Assembly (NCBI RefSeq): GCF_018130825.1
Contig: NZ_JAFCJS010000005.1
Coordinates: 496,001 to 560,000, forward strand
From: Bradyrhizobium liaoningense
Lineage (GTDB): Bacteria > Pseudomonadota > Alphaproteobacteria > Rhizobiales > Xanthobacteraceae
Length of the DNA: 64,000 nucleotides
Reading direction: 5' to 3'
The notes beneath the pieces are model-generated. The model saw only the letters and a list, made by a program, of their open reading frames with translations, ran no database searches and had not been told where the DNA came from. The position numbers and the translations under genes are program-made. Every line of letters starts with the position of its first letter. Position 1 is the stretch's first letter. Below, piece by piece: positions 43,163 through 50,797 of the stretch.

Positions 43163-44763
43163 AGTTCGGCCCGGCGAGCCCCAAGGATGCGATCGGCGGG
43201 GTGACCGTCCACACCCTGCGCCAGGGACCGCTGGTGCTGAAGAAGGGCACGACGATCGGACCTGCCGAGGTCGAGGCGCTCGAGCGCGCCGGCATCAAGG
43301 ATATCGTCGTGGTCCGCATGGAGGCGGGCGACGTCTCCGAGGACGTCGCGGCCGCCAGCATTGCACTTGCCGTCGGCGGCGAGGGCATCCATGTCGAGCG
43401 CGCCTTCACCGGCCGCGCCAATCTGTTCGCCGCACAGCCCGGCGTGCTGGTGATCGATCGCGCCGCGGTCGACCGCATCAACAACATCGGCGAGGCCATT
43501 ACCTTTGCGACGCTCACCGCCTACAAGCCGGTGGTCGAGGGCGAGATGGTCGGCACCGTCAAGATCATCCCGTTCGGTGTCGAGGGGAGCTTGCGCGATG
43601 CCGCGGTGAAGGCCGCGGGCAAGGACGTCCTCAAGATCGCGCCTTACGTGATCAAACGCGTCGGCGTGGTCTCGACGCTGCTGCCGGGCCTGTCGTCCAA
43701 GGTGGTCGACAAGACCCTGCGCGTCACCGCCGAGCGCCTTGCGCCAGCCGGCGCAAGCATCATCGCCGAGCGGCGGGTCCAGCACGATGAGCGCGCACTG
43801 TCGACCGCGATCAAGGAATTGCTCGCGCTCGGCGCCGAGCTCGTCATCGTGTTCGGGGCGTCCGCGATCGCCGACCGCCGCGACGTGATCCCGGCGGCCG
43901 TCACCGGGATCGGCGGCGAGATCGAGCATTTCGGCATGCCGGTCGATCCCGGCAATCTCTTGCTGATCGCCCGGGCCGGCAATGTGCCGGTGCTGGGCGC
44001 ACCGGGCTGCGCGCGCTCGCCGGTCGAGAACGGGTTCGACTGGGTCCTGATGCGGCTCCTCGCCGGCATCAAGGTGACGCGGTCCGAGCTGATGGGCATG
44101 GGCGTCGGTGGCCTCTTGATGGAGATCGTGACGCGTCCGCAGCCGCGCGCCCAGCCGGAGACCGAGGGCAACAGCCAGGTCGCAGCCATCGTGCTCGCGG
44201 CCGGCCGTTCCACGCGCATGGGCGGGCCGAACAAGCTGCTCGCCGAACTCGACGGCAAGAAGCTGGTGCGGATCGCGGCCGAGCAGGCGCTCGCCTCGAA
44301 AGCATCCGAGGTGATCGTCGTCACCGGCCATCAGACCGAGCTGGTCGAGCAGGCGCTGCAAGGCCTGAAGGTGAAGTTCGTCAGGAATCCGGATTTCGCC
44401 GGCGGCATTGCCAGCTCGGTCAAGGCCGGGATCGCGGCCGTACCGGAGACCTGCGACGGCGCCCTGGTTTGCCTCGGCGACATGCCGCTGATCGACGCCG
44501 GCCTGATCGACCGCCTGATCGACAGTTTTGCGCCGGACCGCGGCAATCTCATCGTCGTGCCCGTCAGCGAAGGCCGCCGCGGCAACCCCGTGCTGTGGTC
44601 GCGCCGCTTCTTCAAGGAGTTGATGACGCTCGACGGCGACGTCGGCGCGCGGCATCTGATCGCCAAGCACACCGAGGCCGTCGCCGAAGTGCCGGTCGAC
44701 GGCGAGAGCGCCTTCCTCGACATCGACACGCCGCAGGCGCTGGAAGCGGCACGAGGGGGATGA
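43159..44763 (+). CDS. Fusion: molybdopterin-binding domain plus MocA-like nucleotidyltransferase
   Basis: The 534-residue protein joins a MoeA/MPT-binding type domain (about residues 1-335, with 'DVIPAAVTGIGGEIEHFGMPVD') to a C-terminal NTP_transferase domain (about 340-530, starting 'AAIVLAAGRSTRMGGPNKLL', with 'LGDMPLIDAGLI'). The C-terminal half resembles MocA, which adds CMP to molybdopterin to make the MCD cofactor used by CO dehydrogenase-type enzymes. Location at the end of the cox-type genes fits this. The two activities in one chain suggest substrate channelling. Confidence 0.9.
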   Translation: MKFGPASPKDAIGGVTVHTLRQGPLVLKKGTTIGPAEVEALERAGIKDIVVVRMEAGDVSEDVAAASIALAVGGEGIHVERAFTGRANLFAAQPGVLVIDRAAVDRINNIGEAITFATLTAYKPVVEGEMVGTVKIIPFGVEGSLRDAAVKAAGKDVLKIAPYVIKRVGVVSTLLPGLSSKVVDKTLRVTAERLAPAGASIIAERRVQHDERALSTAIKELLALGAELVIVFGASAIADRRDVIPAAVTGIGGEIEHFGMPVDPGNLLLIARAGNVPVLGAPGCARSPVENGFDWVLMRLLAGIKVTRSELMGMGVGGLLMEIVTRPQPRAQPETEGNSQVAAIVLAAGRSTRMGGPNKLLAELDGKKLVRIAAEQALASKASEVIVVTGHQTELVEQALQGLKVKFVRNPDFAGGIASSVKAGIAAVPETCDGALVCLGDMPLIDAGLIDRLIDSFAPDRGNLIVVPVSEGRRGNPVLWSRRFFKELMTLDGDVGARHLIAKHTEAVAEVPVDGESAFLDIDTPQALEAARGG

Positions 44764-44779
44764 AGGTGCCGCAAACGAC

Positions 44780-44881
44780 GGTGCCGTAGGGTGGGCAAAG
44801 GCGCGTAGCGCCGTGCCCACCATCTCTTCGTTGCGATTGACAATTGGTGGGCAGGCTGCGCTTTGCCCACCCTACGGCACC
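44780..44881. repeat. Long palindrome of the GTAGGGTGGGCAAAG type
   Basis: Perfect 21-base arms (44780-44800 and 44861-44881; the left begins GGTGCCGTAGGGTGGGCAAA) surround a nested TGCCCACCA/TGGTGGGCA pair. This is a third intergenic repeat family, after the last cox-type gene. Confidence 0.85.
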
Positions 44882-44976
44882 TTCCAAACCCGCCGATTTC
44901 AACCACCCGTTCACCATCTGGAAACGACCGCCGCTTAGAGTTGCCGCCACCTGCCTTGGGGGTGAGGGGTTTTTCC

Positions 44977-45366
44977 ATGGCTTCGAACGTCGTCGCGCGC
45001 CGTTGCGCGATGTTTTTCTTTGCGCTCTCGGTCTGTGTTGCCGGCGCCCGCCACATCACGCATGCGCATGCCGCCGGCGCCATTGCAGTCGGCAAATGCG
45101 GTGCCTATGGCCAGGCCTTTGACTACGGCGCCGAGCACGAAGCCCGCGCCGCTGCGCAGAAGCAGTGCAAGGGCGATTGCACCACCGTGACGATGAAGCG
45201 CGCCTGTGCCGCGATGTCGGTCGATATGACAAACCCCTGCGGCGCCTATGGCTATGCCGTCAAGCCGAAGATCTCCGCCTCGCTCAACGCCGCCACGCGC
45301 GAATGCTACAAATATGGCGGCAAGGAATGCGTGATCCGCGCCTGGGCCTGCGACGCCAAGGGCTGA
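44977..45366 (+). CDS. DUF4189-type small secreted protein
   Basis: The 129-residue protein has a signal peptide (hydrophobic core near residues 12-24, cleavage near AHA). The mature part has the DUF4189 pattern 'AIAVGKCGAYGQAFDYGAEHEARAAAQKQC' and paired cysteines (KGDCTTV, KRACAAM, RECYKYGG, ECVIRAWAC). It is probably a small disulfide-rich periplasmic protein. Role unknown. A GAGGGG ribosome site precedes ATG. Confidence 0.8.
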   Translation: MASNVVARRCAMFFFALSVCVAGARHITHAHAAGAIAVGKCGAYGQAFDYGAEHEARAAAQKQCKGDCTTVTMKRACAAMSVDMTNPCGAYGYAVKPKISASLNAATRECYKYGGKECVIRAWACDAKG

Positions 45367-45374
45367 TTCTTGTA

Positions 45375-45474
45375 TTGTCCGGGGCGCGCGGAAGCGCGAA
45401 CCCGGAATCTCGAGATTCTCAGGTGCGCAATTGCGCACCTTAGTTCGATGCTGCGCCTCGCCCCGGAATGACAA
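45375..45474. repeat. GTCATTCCGG-type palindromic repeat, degenerate left end
   Basis: The right end is CCCCGGAATGAC; the left reads ATTGTCCGGGGCGCGCGG. The core palindrome GGTGCGCAATTGCGCACC is at 45422-45439. Confidence 0.75.
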
Positions 45475-45486
45475 TCGAGGAAACAC

Positions 45487-45897
45487 ATGCAGTTCGACAC
45501 CAAGATCGCCGTCGTGATCCGCACCGATCTTCAGGCATGGCAGAAGCTCAACGTTGCGGCCTTTCTCACCAGCGGCATTGCGGCTGCGTTTCCCGAATGC
45601 ATCGGCGAGCCCTATGAGGACGCCTCGGGCACGGCATATCACGCGCTGATCGGTCAGCCGATCCTGATCTACGGCGCCGATGGCCCGGCCTTGTCGCGCG
45701 CACTCGACCGCGCGCTGACGCGCAACGTGAAGCCTGCCGTCTACACCGAGGACATGTTCAGGACCACGCATGATGCCGCCAACCGCGAGGCGGTGAGGGC
45801 GGTTGCGCGTGCCGATCTCAATCTCGTCGGCATCGCGATGCGCGCCGAGCGCAAGGTGATCGACAAGATCGTCGATGGCTTGAAGTTCCATAGCTGA
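45487..45897 (+). CDS. DUF2000-family protein
   Basis: The 136-residue cytosolic protein fits DUF2000: 'KIAVVIRTDLQAWQKLNVAAFLTSGIA', 'PILIYGADGPALSRAL' and 'NLVGIAMRAERKVIDKIVDGLKFH'. No catalytic site is known for the family. GAGG lies seven bases before ATG. Confidence 0.8.
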   Translation: MQFDTKIAVVIRTDLQAWQKLNVAAFLTSGIAAAFPECIGEPYEDASGTAYHALIGQPILIYGADGPALSRALDRALTRNVKPAVYTEDMFRTTHDAANREAVRAVARADLNLVGIAMRAERKVIDKIVDGLKFHS

Positions 45898-46032
45898 CGC
45901 GGCGTCCAGCTATCCGTCACGACACTGTCATCATGATATCCGTGGCGCATAAATTTGCGCCGTTTGACTCCAATCAAGGGCGCGCCGCGCGGTATCGCTA
46001 GTCTGCTCCAAACGTTGCAACGGAGCAGACCC

Positions 46033-47058
46033 ATGCCGACCATGAAAGCCGCAGTCGTCAGACAATTCGGCAAGCCGCTGGTGATCGAGGACGTACCGGT
46101 GCCGCAGCCCGGACCCGGCGAGGTCCTGGTCAAGGTGAAGGCTTGTGGTGTCTGCCACACCGATCTGCACGCGGCGTCCGGCGACTGGCCGGTGAAGCCG
46201 GTTCCGCCCTTCATCCCCGGCCACGAAGCGGCCGGCGTCGTCGCGGCGCTCGGACCCGGTGTGAAGAATCTGAAGGTCGGCGATGCCGTCGGCGTCGCCT
46301 GGCTGCACGATGCCTGCATGTCGTGCGAATATTGCGAGACCGGCTGGGAGACTCTGTGCGAGCACCAGCACAACACCGGCTACAGCGTGAACGGCGGCTT
46401 CGCCGAATATGTCATCGCCTCCGCCGCCTTTGCCGCCAAGCTGCCGGCGACGATCGATTTCGCCGGCGTCGCGCCGATCCTCTGCGCGGGCGTCACCACC
46501 TACAAGGGCTTGAAGGAGACCGAAGCGAAGCCCGGCGAGTGGGTCGTGATCTCGGGCGTCGGCGGGCTTGGCCATGTCGCGGTGCAGTACGCCAGGGCGA
46601 TGGGACTCAAAGTCGCCGCGGTCGACATCGCCGAGGACAAACTCGCGCTCGCCCGCGAGACCGGCGCCGATCTCGCGGTCAACGCGCTTGCAGCCGATGC
46701 GGTGGACAAGGTGCTGGCAGCGACCGGAGGAGGGGCGCATGGCGTGCTGGTGACGGCGGTCTCGACCGCAGCTTTTGCGCAGGCGCTGAAGATGGTCCGG
46801 CGGAAGGGCACCGTCAGCCTCGTCGGCCTGCCGCCGGGCGAATTCCCGACGCCGATCTTCGACGTCGTGCTCAAGCGCATCACCGTGCGCGGCTCCATCG
46901 TCGGCACCCGCCGCGACCTCGACGAAGCCATTGGCTTCGCCGCCGACGGCAAGGTCAAGGCCGAGGTGACCAAGGTGCCGCTCGCTGAGATCAACAACGT
47001 CTTCGACCGCATGAAGGCCGGCAAGATCGACGGCCGCATGGTGCTGGATTTTGGCTAG
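46033..47058 (+). CDS. Zinc-dependent alcohol dehydrogenase
   Basis: The 341-residue medium-chain dehydrogenase has catalytic-zinc ligands Cys41 (GVCHTDLH) and His64-Glu65 (PGHEAAG), structural-zinc cysteines 95, 98, 101 and 109, and the NAD-binding 'ISGVGGLGHVAVQYARAMG' with a following 'VDIAEDK'. It is AdhP/AdhA-like and should oxidise primary alcohols such as ethanol, using NAD. GGAG lies seven bases before ATG 46033. It is convergent with the GFA gene. Confidence 0.94.
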   Translation: MPTMKAAVVRQFGKPLVIEDVPVPQPGPGEVLVKVKACGVCHTDLHAASGDWPVKPVPPFIPGHEAAGVVAALGPGVKNLKVGDAVGVAWLHDACMSCEYCETGWETLCEHQHNTGYSVNGGFAEYVIASAAFAAKLPATIDFAGVAPILCAGVTTYKGLKETEAKPGEWVVISGVGGLGHVAVQYARAMGLKVAAVDIAEDKLALARETGADLAVNALAADAVDKVLAATGGGAHGVLVTAVSTAAFAQALKMVRRKGTVSLVGLPPGEFPTPIFDVVLKRITVRGSIVGTRRDLDEAIGFAADGKVKAEVTKVPLAEINNVFDRMKAGKIDGRMVLDFG

Positions 47059-47068
47059 CGCCGGTAAC

Positions 47069-47482
47069 TTACGCCGGCGGCATGCCTTCGAACTTCGGCA
47101 GGTCCGGATCGAGCTGATCCCAGCCATGCCCGCGCGCGGCGTAGGTCACCGCCTGCGGCTTGTAGCGGGTGGGCTCGTCGAGGCTCGCGGCGCGGATGGT
47201 GAAGACATCGGGCATGGCGGCAAAGGTCATGTAGACCGGCAGGCCGCACTGCGGACAAAAGCCGCGCGTCTTCACATTGCCGCTGTCGCCGACCATGTCC
47301 CAATGCTTCGCCTCGCCGCTCAGCGTGACGCCGGCGCGCGCGAAGGTCGCGTAAGAGCCGTGGCCGCTGCCGCTTTCCCGCTGGCAGTCCCGGCACTGGC
47401 AGTGATTGCTGAACAGCGGCTCACCGAGAATCGAATAGCGGATCGCGCCGCAGCCGCAGCCGCCGGTATAGGGCTTGTCCAT
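47069..47482 (-). CDS. GFA-family (Gfa-like/CENP-V) zinc protein
   Basis: The 137-residue protein has the GFA zinc pattern: CGCGAIRY near the start, 'HCQCRDCQRESGSG' and 'GFCPQCGLPVY'. Related proteins include the glutathione-dependent formaldehyde-activating enzyme, but many GFA proteins have other or unknown roles. It is the last gene of the ArsR-AHSA1-GFA run, and has an AAGGAGA ribosome site. Confidence 0.88.
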   Translation of the reverse strand: MDKPYTGGCGCGAIRYSILGEPLFSNHCQCRDCQRESGSGHGSYATFARAGVTLSGEAKHWDMVGDSGNVKTRGFCPQCGLPVYMTFAAMPDVFTIRAASLDEPTRYKPQAVTYAARGHGWDQLDPDLPKFEGMPPA

Positions 47483-47494
47483 CGCAGTATCTCC

Positions 47495-47953
47495 TTACTC
47501 GCCGCTGATCTCGTCGAGCTGACGCACGACCTTCTTCCAGCCGCCGCTCATCACCGTGTAGGCCGACTCGTTCCTGGGCAGGACGAAACCCGCATGAACC
47601 AGGCGGATCCGCGTGCCGGCTTCGACCGGGGTGAGGGACCAGGTCACCACGGTGTCGAGCGGCGCGCCGTAGCCGGTGTTGCGCGCATCGCCGCCCTTCC
47701 AGGCGTAGACGAGGCGCCTGAAAGCCACGACCTCGAGAACCCGGCAATGAATGACGCCGTCCCAGTTGCCGCCCGGTTTGGTCTGGAACGTGAAGGCGTT
47801 GCCTTCGACGGCTTCAAAGCCGGTCGGCTGCATCAGCCAGCGCGCGATCAGCTGCGCGCTGGTCAGCGCCTTCCAGATCGTCTCGGCCGTGTGAGGGAAG
47901 ACCTCGTCGATGACGATGTCTTTTGTTTCGGCTTGCAACGCGGCTGCACTCAC
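47495..47953 (-). CDS. SRPBCC (AHSA1-like) protein
   Basis: The 152-residue protein has the AHSA1 pattern 'TAETIWKALTSAQLIARWLMQPTGFEAVEG', 'FRRLVYAWKGG' and 'GGWKKVVRQLDEI'. It folds as a START-like ligand-binding cup. The GTG start overlaps the ArsR gene by four bases. ArsR-AHSA1 pairs are common; the ligand is unknown. Confidence 0.88.
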   Translation of the reverse strand: MSAAALQAETKDIVIDEVFPHTAETIWKALTSAQLIARWLMQPTGFEAVEGNAFTFQTKPGGNWDGVIHCRVLEVVAFRRLVYAWKGGDARNTGYGAPLDTVVTWSLTPVEAGTRIRLVHAGFVLPRNESAYTVMSGGWKKVVRQLDEISGE

Positions 47954-48285
47954 GGGTCGATCTCCTTCAAGAGGTCACGCAGGTTCTGGAAGCGCTCGCG
48001 CCAGAAGACGCCGTAATGATCCATCCAGGTCACCAGAGGTTCGAGTCCCTGCGGTGCGGCGCGGTAGTAGACGTTGCGGCCCTCGGCACGCTCGGCGACG
48101 AGGCCGGCCTGCTTCAGCGACTTCAGGTGCTGCGAGACGGCTCCTTGCGTGACACCGCTGCCGCGCGTCAGCTCGGCGACGCTGATCTCCTTGCTCTCGA
48201 ACACACGCTCGAACACGGCACGCCGGGTCGGATCGGCGAGGGCGCGCATGACGGTGGTGACGGGGTTTGGGGCAGCTTCAATCAT
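47950..48285 (-). CDS. ArsR-family repressor
   Basis: The 111-residue winged-helix protein has 'VMRALADPTRRAVFERVFESKEISVAELTRGSGVTQGAVSQHLKSLKQAGLV', the classic ArsR helix-turn-helix. It lacks the metal-binding cysteine box, as usual for the AHSA1-linked subgroup. ATG 48285 is preferred over TTG 48294, which would lie inside the operator-like repeat. It probably represses its own operon. Confidence 0.9.
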   Translation of the reverse strand: MIEAAPNPVTTVMRALADPTRRAVFERVFESKEISVAELTRGSGVTQGAVSQHLKSLKQAGLVAERAEGRNVYYRAAPQGLEPLVTWMDHYGVFWRERFQNLRDLLKEIDP

Positions 48286-48292
48286 GTAGTTC

Positions 48293-48327
48293 AATTAGCA
48301 CCGGCTAATTCATTAGTCAATGCTAAT
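48293..48327. promoter_or_regulatory. Two inverted repeats, likely ArsR operator
   Basis: AATTAGC (48293-48299) pairs with GCTAATT (48304-48310), and ATTAG (48312-48316) pairs with CTAAT (48323-48327). They start eight bases upstream of the ArsR ATG, so a bound repressor would block the operon promoter. Confidence 0.6.
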
Positions 48328-48358
48328 TCATTGGCTTGAATAGGACTGCTTCACTGTC

Positions 48359-48389
48359 TTGACTATGACTGACTAGTCAGTCATATATT
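48359..48389 (+). promoter_or_regulatory. Promoter with 20-base palindromic operator upstream of a TetR gene
   Basis: ATGACTGACTAGTCAGTCAT (48365-48384) is a perfect palindrome. A TTGACT (48359-48364) could be the -35 and TATATT (48384-48389) the -10 (19-base spacing, slightly long). The TetR ATG at 48394 follows with no ribosome site, so the message may be leaderless. TetR autoregulation is the simplest reading. Confidence 0.65.
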
Positions 48390-48393
48390 ACAA

Positions 48394-49083
48394 ATGACCA
48401 AGAAGCCGACCCAAGCTGCCTTGCCGACCGCAACCCGCGCCAGCGCGAAGGGCCCTGCTGGCAGCGTGGAGGCGCCCGCCTCGAACCGCGCCACGCGCGC
48501 GGCGGAGCGGCGTGCGGCGATCGTGGAGGCGGCGATGGAGGAATTCATCGCGCGCGGCTTTGCCGCGACCAGGCTCGATGACATCGCCAAGCGTGCGGGC
48601 GTGGCGAAAGGCACGATCTACCTGCACTTCAAGGACAAGGAATCGATGTTCGAGGAGCTGGTGCGCATCGTCATCGTGCCTGTCGTGGCGCGGCTGACCA
48701 CACTGCCGCCTCCGGCGGGCTCGGTGCGCGACCTGATCGAGGCCTTCGCCGGCAACTTCCTGAAGGAGGTGATCGGCACGAAGCGCGGCGATCTCGTGCG
48801 CCTGATCGTGGCGGAGGGGCCGCGTTTTCCCTCGGTCGCCGACTTCTACTACCGCGAGGTGGTCTCGCGCGGGATCGCCGCCATGCGCGCGCTGATCGAG
48901 CTCGGCATTGCCCGCGGCGAGATCCGCGAAAAGGATCTCGCGCGCTATCCGCAGATCCTGGTCGCGCCCGCGATGATCGCGGTGATCTGGCAGAGCCTGT
49001 TTGCGCGGCATGCGCCGCTCGATGCGCAGGACATGCTGCGCGTTCATCTTGATTTGATTTTTGGCGAACGGAGGACGACATGA
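48394..49083 (+). CDS. TetR-family regulator of the adjacent efflux operon
   Basis: The 229-residue protein has a basic, disordered start of about 30 residues, then 'AAIVEAAMEEFIARGFAATRLDDIAKRAGVAKGTIYLHFKDKESMFEELV', the TetR helix-turn-helix. The rest is an effector-binding domain ('LIVAEGPRFPSVADFYYREVV'). The ATG lies 10 bases downstream of a perfect palindrome and lacks a ribosome site. It overlaps the HlyD gene (ATGA), so regulator and pump are co-expressed. Confidence 0.93.
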   Translation: MTKKPTQAALPTATRASAKGPAGSVEAPASNRATRAAERRAAIVEAAMEEFIARGFAATRLDDIAKRAGVAKGTIYLHFKDKESMFEELVRIVIVPVVARLTTLPPPAGSVRDLIEAFAGNFLKEVIGTKRGDLVRLIVAEGPRFPSVADFYYREVVSRGIAAMRALIELGIARGEIREKDLARYPQILVAPAMIAVIWQSLFARHAPLDAQDMLRVHLDLIFGERRTT

Positions 49084-49868
49084 TGTCGTCGCGGGTATTT
49101 TCTGCATTTGCATTGGCGCTCGTGCTCGCAACCGGCCTTGCCGGATGCAAGGAGAAGCGCGATCCCGGTTTCCAGGGCTGGGTCGAGGCCGACATGATCT
49201 ATGTCAGCCCCGATGAAGCGGGCCGGGTGACGAAGCTTGGCGTGCGCGAGGGCGACGAGGTCAAGGTCGGCGATCAGCTCTATTCCGTCGACGATGATCT
49301 CCAGCTCGCCGATCTCAACCAGAACAAGGCCACGCTGGCGAATGCGCAGCAGACCTATGATCGTGCGGCCTCGCTGAACAAGACCGGCTCCGGCACCCAG
49401 GCCAATCTCGACTCGGCCGTCTCCGCCCTGCGCGTGGCCGAGGCGCGAGTGGCGACCTCGGAGACGCGGATGGCGCGGCGCAAGGGCTTTGCCCCGGTGG
49501 CCGGCACCATCCAGCAGATCTATTTCCGCGAGGGCGAGATGGTGGCGGCGCAGCGGCCGGTGCTCTCGATCATGCCGCCCGGCAACATGAAGCTGCGCTT
49601 CTTCGTGCCGGAGACCGAGCTGCCGAAGCTTGCCATCGGCGACACGGTGCGGATCGCCTGCGACAATTGCGCGGCCGATCTCACCGCGAAGATCTACTTC
49701 ATCGCGACCTCGGCAGAATACACCCCGCCTGTCATCTACAGCCTCGAGGAGCGCAACAAGCTCGTCTATCTCATCCAGGCGCGGCCCTCGCGTCCCGACG
49801 CTCTTCGCGTCGGGCAGCCGATCGACGTCTACCTCAATCCCAAGACACCCATGGCGGACAAGCGATGA
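49080..49868 (+). CDS. HlyD-family periplasmic adaptor lipoprotein
   Basis: The 262-residue protein has a lipoprotein signal (LATGLAGC, Cys23 as lipid site). It shows the biotinyl-lipoyl and hairpin layout of membrane-fusion proteins: 'SPDEAGRVTKLGVREGDEVKVGDQLYSVD', a helical hairpin 'QLADLNQNKATLANAQQTYDRA', then 'GFAPVAGTIQQIYFREGEMV'. It is YbhG-like and would link the ABC-2 transporter to an outer-membrane channel. GGAGG precedes two adjacent ATG codons (49080, 49083). The following ATPase gene overlaps by four bases. Confidence 0.92.
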   Translation: MMSSRVFSAFALALVLATGLAGCKEKRDPGFQGWVEADMIYVSPDEAGRVTKLGVREGDEVKVGDQLYSVDDDLQLADLNQNKATLANAQQTYDRAASLNKTGSGTQANLDSAVSALRVAEARVATSETRMARRKGFAPVAGTIQQIYFREGEMVAAQRPVLSIMPPGNMKLRFFVPETELPKLAIGDTVRIACDNCAADLTAKIYFIATSAEYTPPVIYSLEERNKLVYLIQARPSRPDALRVGQPIDVYLNPKTPMADKR

Positions 49869-50797
49869 ACGGCGGCAACGGCATCGCGATCGACGTCAAG
49901 GGCCTGTCCAAGTCGTTCGGCGGCCGCGAGGTCGTGCACGATCTGTCGATGCAGGTGAAGCGCGGCTCGATCTACGGCTTCCTCGGGCCGAACGGTTCGG
50001 GCAAGACCACCACCATCCGTATCCTCTGCGGCCTGCTCACGCCCGACAGCGGCGAGGGCACCTGCCTCGGCTACGACATCCGGCGCGATGCCGAGAAGAT
50101 CAAGCGCCAGGTCGGCTACATGACCCAGCGCTTCAGCCTGTACCAGGACCTGTCGGTGCGCGAGAATCTCGAATTCGTCGCACGGCTCTACGGCCTCACC
50201 GACGCCCGCGGCGCCGCACGCGACATGATCAAGCGGCTCGGGCTGTCGGGGCGCGAGGAGCAGCTTGCCGGTGAGCTCTCCGGCGGTTGGAAGCAGCGGC
50301 TGGCGCTCGGGGCCTGCACGCTGCCGAGCCCAAAGCTGCTGCTGCTGGACGAGCCGACGGCGGGCGTCGATCCCAAGGCGCGGCGCGATTTCTGGAACGA
50401 GATCCATGCGCTCGCGGCCGACGGCCTCACCGTGCTGGTCTCGACCCACTACATGGACGAAGCCGAGCGCTGTCACGAGATCGCGTATATCGCCTACGGC
50501 CATCTGCTGGCGCACGGCACGGTGGAGGAGGTGATCGCGAAGTCGGCGCTCACGACCTACACCGTCACGGGCGAGGACTTGAACGGGCTCACGGCCGCGC
50601 TCACCGGCAAGCCGGGCGTGGACATGGTGGCCCCGTTCGGGACCTCGCTGCACGTCTCCGGGCGCGACGTTGCCGCGTTAGAGGCCAGCATCGCGCCGTG
50701 GCGCGACAAGAGCGGCCTGCACTGGCATAAATCGTCGCCGTCGCTCGAGGACGTCTTCATCGAGCTGATGAGCCGCTCCAGGGACAATTTCCAATGA
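49865..50797 (+). CDS. ABC-2 exporter ATPase
   Basis: The 310-residue ATPase has Walker A GPNGSGKTTT, Q-loop 'VGYMTQRFSLYQDLSVRENLEF', signature 'LSGGWKQRLALG' (a GGWKQR variant typical of the YbhF/drug-export group), Walker B LLLLDEPTAGVDP and the H-loop 'VSTHYMDEAERC'. The C-terminal region ('SSPSLEDVFIELM') is typical of drug or polymer exporters. It overlaps both neighbours, so the set is translated together. Confidence 0.94.
   Translation: MNGGNGIAIDVKGLSKSFGGREVVHDLSMQVKRGSIYGFLGPNGSGKTTTIRILCGLLTPDSGEGTCLGYDIRRDAEKIKRQVGYMTQRFSLYQDLSVRENLEFVARLYGLTDARGAARDMIKRLGLSGREEQLAGELSGGWKQRLALGACTLPSPKLLLLDEPTAGVDPKARRDFWNEIHALAADGLTVLVSTHYMDEAERCHEIAYIAYGHLLAHGTVEEVIAKSALTTYTVTGEDLNGLTAALTGKPGVDMVAPFGTSLHVSGRDVAALEASIAPWRDKSGLHWHKSSPSLEDVFIELMSRSRDNFQ

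Noticed and set aside
42949..44823. A 624-codon minus-strand frame
   Set aside because: It is antisense to the XdhC and molybdopterin fusion genes, whose motifs are clear; the reverse frame has no recognisable domain.
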